A stretch of 64,000 nt of DNA, taken from positions 3,906,001 to 3,970,000 of the forward strand of contig CADCSX010000023.1 in NCBI GenBank assembly GCA_902805475.1, given 5' to 3'. Positions 1-11,389 of this stretch are shown here, one piece after another. Position 1 is the first letter of the stretch; each line of letters begins with the position of its first letter. A program made the translations under genes and the position numbers. The stretch is from Entonaema liquescens (lineage: Eukaryota; Ascomycota; Sordariomycetes; Xylariales; Xylariaceae). A model generated the notes under the pieces. The model saw only the letters and a program-made list of their open reading frames with translations. It ran no database searches and was not told the DNA's origin.

Positions 1-1190
1 GCTTTTATTTTATTTTTTATTTTTACATTAATAAAGTTTATAATTATTATTATTAATTTAAAAATAATTTATTATATAAATTTATATAAATTTATATTTA
101 AATAAAACTGGGTTAATATTTAAATTAATTTTAAAAATAAATTAATGGTATTATTTATTATAAAGAAAAAAGAAAAAAAAGTAATAATATATGTAATAAT
201 TGTTTTTAAAGAAAGAAAAAACGATAAAATTATTAATAATAAATAAGAAATTTTATTATATAATATATTTAAATTTATAAATAAAATAAATTAATTATAA
301 TTATTTATTAATATTTATAAAAAATTTTTAAATTATAAATTATAATTATATATATAAATATATATTTTAATAAATATAATTATAATTATTATAATAAGTA
401 TTTATAATAAATATAATTATAATATTTTTAAAATATGTAAATATTTATTATAATTTAAATAATTATAATATTATAAATGTGTAAATGTCTATTATAATTT
501 AAATAATTATAATATTATAAATGTGTAATTATTTATTATAATTATAATTTATTTTTATATTATTTTTTTATATAATTATTAAATATTATTAAATTAAAAA
601 TATAATATTAAGGTTTTTTATATATATAAAAGTTTTTTAAAAAAATAATTTTATATTTATTATAAAATAATATATTAAAATATATATTTTAATAATTAAT
701 TATTATTTAATAATAAAATGGTTAAAAATATAATATGTTATTTAAAATAAAAAAAAAATTTAATTAAAGTTTTATAAATTATAATAAAATTTTTAATTAT
801 GTAAAATAAAAATTAATATGTATAATTATAAATTGGTTTTTAAAATTTAATATATAAATAAATTTATTAAGATATTTTTGTGCGTATAAAAAATATTAAT
901 ACCATATTTTATATTTAATTAAATTTAATAAATATATAAGAAAATAAAATAAAATGGTTAAGTTATTAAATATAAAATTAATAAAATTGTTTAAGTAAAA
1001 ATAAATAATATTGTTTATAAAATTTTTTTATATTTATATTTAATTTAATTTAATATTTATTTATATAATTTTATTTTTAACGTTTATAATTTTAATGGTT
1101 GCGATATGATAAAATTAATGTTAAGAAATTATTTAAATAAATTTATGTTTTATAAAAAAATTTTTAATTATTAAAAGTTTTAAATAAATA

Positions 1191-1430
1191 TTAAAGGTTT
1201 TTAAAAGTTAATTAAAAATTATAATATTAAAGGTTTTTAAAAATTAATTAAAAGTTATAATATTAAAAGTTTTTAAAAGTTAATTAAAAATTATAATATT
1301 AAAGGTTTTTAAAGATTAATTAAAAGTTATAATATTAAAAGTTTTTAAAGGTTAATTAAAAATTATAATATTAAAAGTTTTTAAGAATTAATTAAGGATT
1401 ATAATATTAAAAGTTTTTAAAAAATTTGAA
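1191..1430. repeat. 36-bp tandem array, ~6.5 copies
   Basis: A unit containing ttaaaggtttttaaaa followed by ttaattaaaaattataata recurs every 36 bp. The copies differ mainly by A/G transitions (aaagg, aaaag, aagg), as expected if RIP acted on copies that were already tandem. Confidence 0.8.
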
Positions 1431-4400
1431 AATAAAATAAAAATATATTTATTAATTTTATAATTTTATTATTAATTTTAGTAATAATATTATTTAATTA
1501 AAAAATTTTAGTTTTTATGGAAATTTATAAAGATTAAAAGTAATTATGTTATAAAAATATTAATGGTTTAAATATTTAATATTTTTAATAATTAAAATAA
1601 AAATATAAATTTTTTTTTATTAATTTATTTATAATATTATTTAACTTTTTATAATTATATTAGTTAAAATTTAAATATATATTTATTATATTAATTAAAA
1701 TCTTATATTTATATATAATATTAATTATTAATTTATGTTTTTATAAATTTTTTTATAAAAAATTATATTAATTTAATAAAATTTTATTGTTTTATGTAAA
1801 TTTTATATTTATTTATACTGTTTTTTATTACCTTTTTTTTTTTGCTATTATTATAACTTTATTTATTTATTTTAATTATTTTTTTATTTTTATAATTAAA
1901 AATAAGTTTATGTTATGTATAGTAATGTGTAAATTTTTAAAAAACGAAATAAAAAAATTTTAACGTAATAATACTTATTATATTAATAATATAATACGAA
2001 TTTAATTTTATTTTTTTTACAAAGTTTTGATATTATTTAAAAGATTTTTAAATATATTTATTAATATGTTACGTTTTTTTACTTAAGAAATAAATATTTA
2101 TTAATTAAAAAAAAATAAAATAATTATATAATTTGATATTTTTAATGTTATTAAATCGGATTTATTATTATTAAAAATTTTTTATTTATTAAAAACTCCC
2201 GTTTTTATAATAAGTTATTTATAAAATGTTTTAAATTTTAAAATTTAAAGTAATAAAATTTAAAATAGTAAATTTATATATTATATTTTTATTTTTTTTA
2301 TTATATTAATAATATTAATTTTTTAAAATTATATATTAAAAATAAATTTAATAAAATTATAAAATTTTTATTAATTAATATAAAAACTTTTTACTTAAAT
2401 TAATAAAAAAATTAAAAAAATAATAAATAATATATAAAAGTAAAAATTATTTAATAATATAAAAATATAATATAATATTTATTTTTTATTTATATTTTTA
2501 ATAATATATAAAAATATTATTTTTAATAATTTTAAAAATGTTATAAATTTTATAATAATGGTATTGTTAATTATTATAAATAATTAAATTTTATGGTGGT
2601 AGTAATTTTTATTATTTTTTGTTAAAAAAAGTTTAATTTTATATAATTTGAAACTTAATTTATTTATTAAATATATTATTAAAATAATAGGTTTTTTTTT
2701 AATAAATTAAAAAAATAAAAATCTTAATTTTTGTTATTATGTATAAAGTATTTATTTTATTTTGTATTTAATTATAAAAGGTAAAGGAAATTTAAATTTT
2801 TAATTAATAAATAAAAATTAAATTTTTATTAATGGTTAAATTGTTTTAAATATAATTTGGTTAATTTTTTTATTATAAAATATGATTTTTTTTTACGTTT
2901 ATTAATTAATATATGTTTTAATTTTTATAATATAGAAATTTATAAAAGTTATATATGAAGAAATTAAATTGTTAATATATTAATTAAAAATTTTATTTAT
3001 TATATTTAATATATTAAAGGATTTATTTTATTTTTATTTAAAGATTTTTTAAATTTATATTTAATAATATGGAATATTATATAATGGGAAATTAATATAT
3101 AATTATTAAATATTAAGAAAAGTTTTAAAATATAAGAATTTAATAATTTTAAAAGGTATTTTTTTATATTAATTAAATGTTTTGGTTTAAATTATAATAA
3201 AAATATTATTATATTTAAAGAATATATTATTATATTTAATAAAAAAATTGCAAATATAAAAATTTTAAAGAATATAAAAAGTAAAAGTAAAGAAATATAA
3301 AGTTAAAATAAAATAAAATAAATACCTTTTTTAATAAAATATATTTATATTTTATTTTTAATAATTTTTATAAGATTTATTATATTTTAAATTTTATTAA
3401 TAATATTTATTTAATATAATTTAATTAAAAATTAATTTTATAAGTTTATTTAAATGGTAATAAGATTTTAAATTTTAATTTTATAATTATTAATATAAAA
3501 TATATTTTTTTAACGTTTTATTTTTTTTATTTTTATTAAATATTATTATTTTAAATTATTTTTTTTTATTTTATTAATATTATTTTATTTAAAATATTTA
3601 AAATAATTTGTGTAATTTATATAATAAATTTAATTATTAATATTAATAAAATATAATTATATGATAGTTAAAATAAAATTACGAAAATTTTAAAAAGTTA
3701 TATAAATTATAATATTTAATATTAAAACTTTAATTATTTTTTTTTATTTATATTTAATATTAATTATTATTATTTATTTATAAATTATATATTTTATTAA
3801 TATTTTTTATATATTAATAATATAAATAACCTTAAAGTTATTATAATATCTAAAATAATAATTAATATTTTTATTTTAATTTTAATTAATATTATTTTTA
3901 TTTTTTTATTTATTATTTTTATTTTATTTATTATAATTTTTAATAATTTTATTAAAATTAAAATTTAATTAATAATTTAAATCTTTTTTAAAAACTAATT
4001 TAAATTAATTAAAAATGTTATTAAATATTTTAATATATTATATAAATGTATTTTAAATTAATATAATAAATTTTATTTTTATAATAAAAATAATAATAAT
4101 AATATTATTTTTATTAATTTTTAAAAAATGGTTTTTTATATATAATTTCACCAATTAATTAAAATTAATTATTATATTAACATAAATATTATTTAATATA
4201 TTATTAATTAAATTATTTTATTTAATTATAATATATATTTTTATTTTAAATATATTTAACGGTAATAAGTAATTTGGTTTTTAAAATAAAATTACTATAT
4301 TTTTAAATAAATTTAAAATTAATTAATATCAATTACTTGTAAATTAACTTATAATATTACCATTATTATTTATTAGTTTAATAAATTACATTAAATATAA

Positions 4401-6240
4401 TAAAATTATTATATTAAATTTTAATATATATATAATATAAATAAAATTAATATAAAAATTAATTATTTAAATAAAATATAATTATAAATTTAAAATAATC
4501 TTTTAAAATTTTATTTAATTAATTCTAATTTTAGAATATTTATTATAATAATTAAAATTTATTTTATTATAAAAATAATAATAATCCCATTTTTAATTTT
4601 ATTTAATTATTAAATATTAAAAAATTAAATATTTAATAAATTAATTAACAATATAATATTAATTATTAATAAAAATGGTTAAATTAATAATATAATTAAT
4701 TTAAATTAATTTAAATATTTTAATTAATATATAATATTAAAAAATTTTAACGAAAAATATTTTTTAATATTAAATAATTATAGTAATTATTTAATGGTTT
4801 AATTTTATAAACAAATTATTAAATTAAAAATTATTATATTTTTTTTATTATTTTATTTTATATATAAGTTTTAATTATTTAATTTTAAGTTTTTTAATAT
4901 ATTAAAATTAAAATATTAATAATAATTTATTTAAATTATTAAAATTAATATATATAATTATATTAAAATTAATTTTTTAATTAAATATTATTTTATTTAT
5001 AATTACATATTTATACGTAATAATATCAAAAATACTTAACGTAAATATAAAATATATCTTTATAAATCATAAATAATATTAAATTATTTTTAAAACTTAT
5101 TATTATTAATTTTTGTAATTATTTTATATTATAATAAATTTAATTATATAATATTTATTTTTAATTAAAAAAATAAAAGTTTAATAATTTTATTTCCATA
5201 TAAAAAAATTAATTAAATAATTATATATATATTAATAATAAATTTACAAATTATTAATAAATTTTTTAAATTTATTTACTTTTATTTAAAAATTTTAAAA
5301 ATTAACCAAACATTAATATTTTTTATTATAATATACATTTATTAAAAACTTAAAAAAATTACGTATATAATAATTATAAATAAATTTATAATTATAAAAA
5401 AATTATATAATTTATATATAATAATTATTAAATAATAATAACGTTAATTAAAAAAATATATTTTAAATTATATTAAACTATTTATAATAAAAAATAACCA
5501 ACTTTGCTTCGCCATTAATAATGTAAAATAATATAATTATTAACGCTAAATTATTAAAAAAAAAAAAAAAAAATATAATAATAAAAAAATACTACATTAC
5601 GTAAGTAATTTACTAATATTTAAATAATATTTAAAATATTTATAAATTTTAAAATATATAATTATTATAAACTTTTTTTAAATTATAATAATATATTATA
5701 ATTCCATTATTATTTTTAATATAAATTATAAAAAAAATTTTATTTCCATAAAAATAGCGTTACAAAAATATATATTATAAAGTTTAACAAGTTTATTAAA
5801 AAATTAAAAATTAACTTAAATAAATTAAATTTAACAAATAAAACAAAATTTAATAACTAATAAAAAAAACCTTTAAAAAATACCTTTATTTATTTATTAT
5901 TTTATAAACTTAATTAATTTTTAATTAATAAAACTATTAAAAAACATTATTAAAAAATAATTATTTATACTTATTAATATATTAAAACATTTTATTTTAA
6001 ATAATAAATAAATTTGAAAATTTTTAATTTTAATAAAATTAATTTAATTACGTTAATATATAATAATACTTAAATTACTTTAAAAATTTTAATAAATAAA
6101 AATATTAATGATTTTATTTTTAAAAAAATGTTAAAAAAAAATTTTTAAAAAAATTTAAAAAAAAAAAGTTTTAAAATAATTAAAAATAAATTTAAAAATA
6201 TATATAATTAACCGTTATATATTACGTAATTTTAAAATTA

Positions 6241-6475
6241 TAATTAAAATTTATTTAAAATCTTTAATTTGTAATTAAAATTTATTTAAAACTTTTAATC
6301 CGTAATTAAAATTTATTTAAAACTTTTAACTCGTAATTAAAATTTATTTAAAATCTTTAATCCGTAATTAAAATTTATTTAAAACTTTTATATTATAATT
6401 AAAATTTATTTAAAACTTTTATACCGTAATTAAAATTTATTTAAAACTTTTAACTTATAATTAAAACTTTTTATA
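6241..6475. repeat. 31-bp tandem array, ~7.5 copies
   Basis: The unit starts aattaaaatttatttaaaa and recurs at 6242, 6273, 6304, 6335, 6366, 6397 and 6428, with a partial copy at 6459. Copies vary at C/T positions near the unit end (ctttaatttgt, cttttaatccgt, ctcgt). The variation is C/T here and A/G in the 1.2-kb array, matching the opposite strand bias of the two halves of this isochore. Confidence 0.85.
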
Positions 6476-6639
6476 ATTATATTATTATAATTAAAATTTT
6501 TTTAAAAATTAACTATTAATTATTAACTTTTTATATATTTACTAAATATATTTAAATATATAAAAATATTTTCCGATAAATTATATAATATAAAAATAAA
6601 TTAAATTAAATATATAAATAAATAAATAAACATTAAAAT

Positions 6640-6980
6640 ATAAACAATTATAATAAATTAATATATAAATGTATATTAAAATATAAAAAATTAATATATA
6701 AATAAATATTAAAATATAAAAAATTATAATAAATTAATAAAATATAAAAAATTATAATAAATTAATACATAAATATGTATTAAAATATAAAAATTAATAT
6801 ATAAAAAATATTAAAATATAAATAATTATAATAAATTATAATGGATTAATATATAAATATATATTAAAATATAAAAAATTAATATATAAATAAATATTAA
6901 AATATAAGTAATTATAATAAATTAATAAAATATAAAAAATTATAATAAATTAATATATAAATATATATTATAATAAAAAT
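6640..6980. repeat. Higher-order tandem repeat, ~188-bp period
   Basis: The block beginning near 6661 (atataaatgtatattaaa) repeats near 6849 (atataaatatatattaaa) with the same internal order of shorter aaatataaaaaatt motifs. About 1.8 copies are present, lying just inside the border of the gene island. Confidence 0.7.
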
Positions 6981-7263
6981 ATAATATAATTATATAATTA
7001 TATAAATTATAAAATATTATTATAAAAAAAATATATATATTAAAAAAAATATATTTAAATTATATAAAATTCTTAATAAAATTATATATATAAAGTAAAT
7101 TTTAGTTAAATCTTAAATCTTACTTATTTCTTTAATTAATGTACAATATCCCTTTAAAAGTGCTATGTTGAATTTATGTAAATAGCACTAATAGTAAGAA
7201 GTTAATTTACATGATTAGCATACCTTTGATAATTGTTATTAATAATTGATTCCCATAGGCAGG

Positions 7264-7686
7264 TCAACGTTCATAAATGTTCCATCCGGGCATAGGCATG
7301 GGTTGATATGTCGCATTGGTTAACCAAATTTGTACTCGGTTCTCCAATAGCTCGCGTTCCTCCATTTCGGAGAATCCAGGCTTTTCAGCCTGCATGCGGT
7401 GTCACCACTCATGCCACCGGCAATGGCTAGCTTCAATAGCTGTGTAGAGCATTAGGTCGGAACAAGGCACTCCGAGTGTGTCGATGGGAATCATATGTTG
7501 TTGAGAATATACCATATCAGCTTGCTGCCCCTCGGAGAATCGTCGTAATTTTTCTGGTTTTTGCTCGACCGTATTTCTGATCCTACGGACTGAAGTATGT
7601 TCGACAGCCGTGTTCAATGCAAGTTGCATTCTTGTAGCGTCGACTACTTTGAAAATAGACTGTCCCAGTTGTAAACTACAATGGCC
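7264..7686 (-). pseudogene. Gene relic: C-terminal fragment with in-frame stop
   Basis: On the minus strand a frame is open from about 7686 and is broken only by TGA at 7402-7404 before ending at TGA 7264-7266. The first part (methionine at 7629) gives 75 residues with sequence that looks protein-like, including FSEGQQADMVY and IPIDTLGVP. After the TGA the same frame continues as HRMQAEKPGF, a mixed charged stretch, and ends PGWNIYER. The frame is also open upstream of the first methionine (FKVVDATR), so no convincing start exists. It would have to begin inside the oxygenase gene that starts at 7681 on the other strand. I read it as a truncated copy of a conserved fungal protein I cannot name, disabled by truncation and one stop. 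A spliced or stop-containing live gene is less likely. Confidence 0.45.
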
Positions 7687-8565
7687 CTAGCATCTCGACC
7701 TTCGGGCATCGCGGCATTGATTGCTATCATAGCTGCTTTGATAGTGCCCATCATCTATCAAACCGCACCCCTATCTGTCACATCTGTCACTAAGATATCT
7801 CCGTATCTCGTCTCACTCTCTTCATTGATCCCTAAAATGACCAGTCAACACACTAAAGCAGTTGCATCGTCCTTCAGTTGTCTCCCTCATCCTTACACAA
7901 CTGAAATCATTTCTATAGACCCCCTTGTCATCTATATTGAATCTTTCATCGCGCCGGCCGAGATAAAGGCGTTGCTCGAAACCGGACAATCCGCCTTCGC
8001 CCCGTCTCGAGTCTATAAGAGTGGCCATAATCAAGGCACACAGGACCGTACCTCATCCTCTGCCGGGCTACCACGAGACGACCCCGCAGTAGAATGTGTA
8101 TTGGCTCGCGCTGAAACCTTCCTCGGTACAATGCTAGACCCATCTCGAGATGACATTGGACCCCCACAGCTCGTACGCTACACTGCAGGCCAGCGCTTCA
8201 ACAAACACCACGACTGGTACGATCATCCGCAGCCAGCACGACGAGGCATGCTAGGACGCGGAAAGAGCTGGAATCGCATCGCCAGCTTCTTCGCTATCTT
8301 GGAGGACCATTGTACAGGTGGTGAGACATGGTTCCCTTTCGTGAATACGACAGCTTTGTCGAAGGCGGATGAGGAAGGGAGGCGGCTTTGGAGAAATCAT
8401 GAAGATGGCGGCTTAGCTTTCAGACCGGTAGCTGGAAATGCACTTTTCTGGGTCAATTTGTTCCAAAATGGTACAGGAGATCAGCGAACTATCCACGCAG
8501 GACTGCCAGTGGCAGAGGGTTTGAAAACTGCCATGAACATCTGGCCTAGGAAATTCTATACATGA
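7681..8565 (+). CDS. Prolyl 4-hydroxylase-like 2OG-Fe(II) oxygenase, membrane-anchored
   Basis: A single-exon gene of 294 residues. An N-terminal hydrophobic segment at about residues 9-26 suggests a signal anchor in the ER with the rest lumenal. The C-terminal part has the 2-oxoglutarate/Fe(II) dioxygenase layout of prolyl 4-hydroxylase alpha subunits. The metal ligands are H176-x-D178 (in FNKHHDWYD) and H272 (in RTIHAGLP), with the oxoglutarate-binding lysine K282 ten residues later (GLKTAMNIW). GGETWFPF (213-220) and ALFW (254-257) are also typical of the family. All catalytic residues are present, so it is probably active. By family it would hydroxylate a protein proline or a related substrate, but the substrate cannot be read from sequence. 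Met53 is a possible alternative start that would remove the anchor. The gene sits 0.55 kb inside the left AT border and shows no sign of RIP damage. Confidence 0.88.
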   Translation: MALASRPSGIAALIAIIAALIVPIIYQTAPLSVTSVTKISPYLVSLSSLIPKMTSQHTKAVASSFSCLPHPYTTEIISIDPLVIYIESFIAPAEIKALLETGQSAFAPSRVYKSGHNQGTQDRTSSSAGLPRDDPAVECVLARAETFLGTMLDPSRDDIGPPQLVRYTAGQRFNKHHDWYDHPQPARRGMLGRGKSWNRIASFFAILEDHCTGGETWFPFVNTTALSKADEEGRRLWRNHEDGGLAFRPVAGNALFWVNLFQNGTGDQRTIHAGLPVAEGLKTAMNIWPRKFYT

Positions 8566-9769
8566 GGCATATGCCAGTATAGCTGATGAGCTTTGTGCCA
8601 CACGTAGGTTTATGGGAATTCTCTGAATAATTAGTAATACTACTCACCGGTCATCTTAATACGAGATGTCATGTATGGAAAACTGTCCCTGACAGAGACC
8701 CCTTTACTTTCCACTTAGAGAAAAAGAATTGTAACAAAGAGCAATCTATGATTATTAACTGACTGACGTTAGGAAGAGGCGAGTCATTGGCCATCTTCAG
8801 GGGTTGGTCAAAAACCACATTGGAATAAACACTGCTGTTGCCTAATTAATTTGCCCGTTTCCGTACTCATACATATCCTTCTTCCTCCGCATATGATAGA
8901 TCCGCAAATCATCTTACAATGGCAGTTTTGAAAGCTTAGCAATCAAGCTGACAGGTCTGCCCAATAGATGCCCACGATCGACAATACCTAGCTTACGTGG
9001 TACCTACGGTATGTTACGCAACTTGAAAGGTACCATTCGCCCCCACAACATTGACCAGCGGTGTATTATTTCCTTGTTGTACGAGGTCAAATAACTATAT
9101 CACATTGTATTAATCGTAGCCGGGGTGCTCGGGATAAAGGGGCAAAAATAGCATTTCAGTCATATTCATATCCTCAAATCAGAACCTACGAATAACTAGA
9201 AATTACATGTCATAAATAACAGCAAAACTAGCTTGATGACTCAAGGCTGGTGATTGGAAGATATCACAGCAACCCCGTCAAGGCTCTGGCGGGCCTGACC
9301 GCTTTATACAAGACAGGTATATAGGACGTTGAGCTACCGTAGAAGTACATCAGTCTTTCGAATACTTTATAGTACACATTAGAACGCCTGCTATACCTTA
9401 GTCAAATTACCTGATTAGGTATCATGAAGTGTGTCAGATAGAAGAGTAGGGCCATGGACGCCAAGCTAACTAGTAAATAAATAGGTACAAGGGAAGATGT
9501 TGACAATATAGACAAGTTAACCACCAGAAACACCACGCCATTTAGCGCCGACTATACGAAAAGCGCTGCCTAATATGCCAACCGAACATAGAACCCTGCC
9601 TACGCATCTACTGCCGCAACCACCATGAAGCCTAATGTTTGCAAAGGAACCCGAGGTGTCCTAGACGATAGTCAAGACATCCAACATTGCTAGTATTCAA
9701 GTTGCCAAATCCGTTTTCGTACCCCAAAAGGCACATCCAACCTCATCGTGCGAGCCTGTTCCTATGGTA
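8566..9769. other. Gene-free stretch
   Basis: About 1.2 kb of normal base composition between the oxygenase and the small cysteine-rich ORF. Stops are frequent in all frames and I see no protein-like sequence, RNA gene or repeat. It should contain the 3' ends of both flanking transcripts, which converge here. Confidence 0.5.
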
Positions 9770-9937
9770 TCATGGCGGAGGTGTAGGTCTGCTGCAAGGC
9801 CCGCATTTTCTATAGACAATCTGCACATTCGCTCCGTCGGTATATACTGCGTGGTAAGCGTCCAGGCAGGGGGCGATACATTTGTCCTGAATGACGCGGT
9901 TGCAGTTGGAGCAGAGTGTCCGTTCCCAGTCGCACAT
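9770..9937 (-). CDS. Small cysteine-rich protein, 55 residues, CxxC pairs
   Basis: A short minus-strand ORF: ATG at 9935-9937, TGA at 9770-9772. It encodes 55 residues with seven cysteines (2, 9, 12, 20, 24, 45, 48). They are arranged as C-x2-C (LCSNC), C-x3-C (KCIAPC) and C-x2-C (KCGPC), with a Pro-rich tail. The spacing suggests a small zinc-binding or disulfide-rich fold. There is no signal peptide, so secretion is not supported. An in-frame TAG lies just upstream of the ATG. A consensus donor (GTATGT, minus strand at 10013-10008) followed by possible acceptors before the ATG could mark a 5'-UTR intron or a missing upstream exon. The plus-strand ORF at 9764-9952 overlapping it has no such pattern. 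I do not recognise the family for certain. Confidence 0.45.
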   Translation of the reverse strand: MCDWERTLCSNCNRVIQDKCIAPCLDAYHAVYTDGANVQIVYRKCGPCSRPTPPP

Positions 9938-11389
9938 GATGACGTCTCTTAACTAGTAAAGGGATCTTAGGACAAGCCTCGGGTATAAATAGGTAGTAAA
10001 CATTCGTACATACCTGGGGAAGTCTTTTATGAGTTGTCTATATTTTCAGATTCAGCTAAAGAGTCCCTCATGAGCCCGAAGAGGTCTATTCTTATTGTAA
10101 TAGACTACCTTCCAGTTTTATACATCCGAAACAACAATAGACTACCTCTTATAGATGATATCACACACACCATTCTCATAACCACTAGGACGCCATCGCA
10201 TCACCTAGTCAGAGTTGAGCGGTAGAGGTTACATGGAAAGTTCTCCAAGGTACGAGACGACGCTCTCGTATCTCGCATTTAATAGGCCACGTGCAGGAGG
10301 ATATAGGAGATAGGGGAGTGGTCGACCAAGAGGTGAAGACGAATGATTTCAGTTACATGCTGCGTGCGGCTGTCCCCATCTTCCCCATTAACGTAGCGTA
10401 GCACTCTCGCATATAACAATGGGGACTTAAACAACCTTACGCCGACGAAGGGACACGAAAAACACACCCAAATCTGTCGCGCTCTAATGTCCCGGGCGTA
10501 TTAGTCCCTGCCAGTAGTCGCTAAGAGCGGAATGTTAGACATCGCCTATAAATCTTACCGGATAGCGTAGGCACTAAAAGATGGTAGAATTGTATCCCCA
10601 TTTGACTAATAGACGCAGCAATAATGTAGAACGATCCATGAAACCAGAAGCTTGGGTCCGCGAATAAGAACAACGCACCAGGGGAAAAGAGTTACGATCC
10701 CACCCCGAGCATCATTACGAAAACAGCCCACCTGGTCTGAATTGACCCAGTCAGTCACTCACTCACTTATCTCGTAGACGTCTAACTATATCACGATATA
10801 GAGGTATTGGCAAAGGAAAAAAGAGAGAAATAGGAGATGCAATTCCAAAGTTTTACCGTAAATGACAATTCGAACAAAAGAAAGGATTAAAACAACCCGC
10901 CTCAAAGTAGGGGAAAATAATAGAAAATGACATCCTCCATGCCGTGATATCAGAATTGGTAGTGTTTTGGCTCATCTTCATGTCGAATTCCAGATATGTC
11001 CTTAGTTTTCGCACTATTCACAGTTCATCGTTACTCTATGCAGGCTGTAATGGAACCTTAGCGATACTACCCTACTCTATCACCCCCACGGTTTCAGTAT
11101 CAATCGACCGTTGGGTTTCTTACACAGTCCTACAAGTTTATCAATATTCTTGGCATGATGTTGTAGTCATGGGTCACCCACAAAACAAGCATCATTTCAA
11201 CAGTACTGGAGCCATTCGCCGATTTCTCATCTTGATTTTTCTAAGCTGTGCCTCTTCGAGTCGGGAACTCAAGAGGAATTCACGGGAACCAGATAATGTT
11301 TTGCTAGGAGCTTCCATGATATTTTACTTCTAACTTCATACCAACATATTCTGATCTATACCGTAGTGTGACTATACCGCCCACACAGA
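9938..11389. other. Gene-poor stretch with one weak ORF
   Basis: Normal composition. The only longer frame is 10944-11333 (+), 129 codons, with no recognisable domain, no biased composition and no splice-supported extension; I do not call it a gene. A tcac-rich microsatellite-like run lies near 10750. The 3' end of the ARMH3-like gene enters at the right. Confidence 0.4.

Larger units (their letters stand above)
1..7130. other. Left AT-rich, RIP-degraded isochore
   Basis: By eye about nine in ten bases are A or T, stops are dense in all frames, and no ORF of coding quality is present. The few remaining G/C bases are often in CpG (acg, cgt, ccg). This is what repeat-induced point mutation leaves, because it converts CpA and TpG preferentially. 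In roughly 1-4000 the residual G on this strand outnumbers C; from about 4150 to 7100 residual C outnumbers G. I could not identify the parent element(s). The composition changes to normal within about 50 bp near 7130. Confidence 0.85.

Noticed and set aside
1..7130. Mitochondrial or organellar origin of the AT-rich DNA
   Set aside because: No rRNA, respiratory-chain gene or intact tRNA set; transitions concentrate in repeated copies and retroelement relics are present in the matching right isochore.
10944..11333. 129-codon plus-strand ORF
   Set aside because: No domain, no splice-supported extension and no signal or membrane pattern. Kept only as part of the gene-poor region description.
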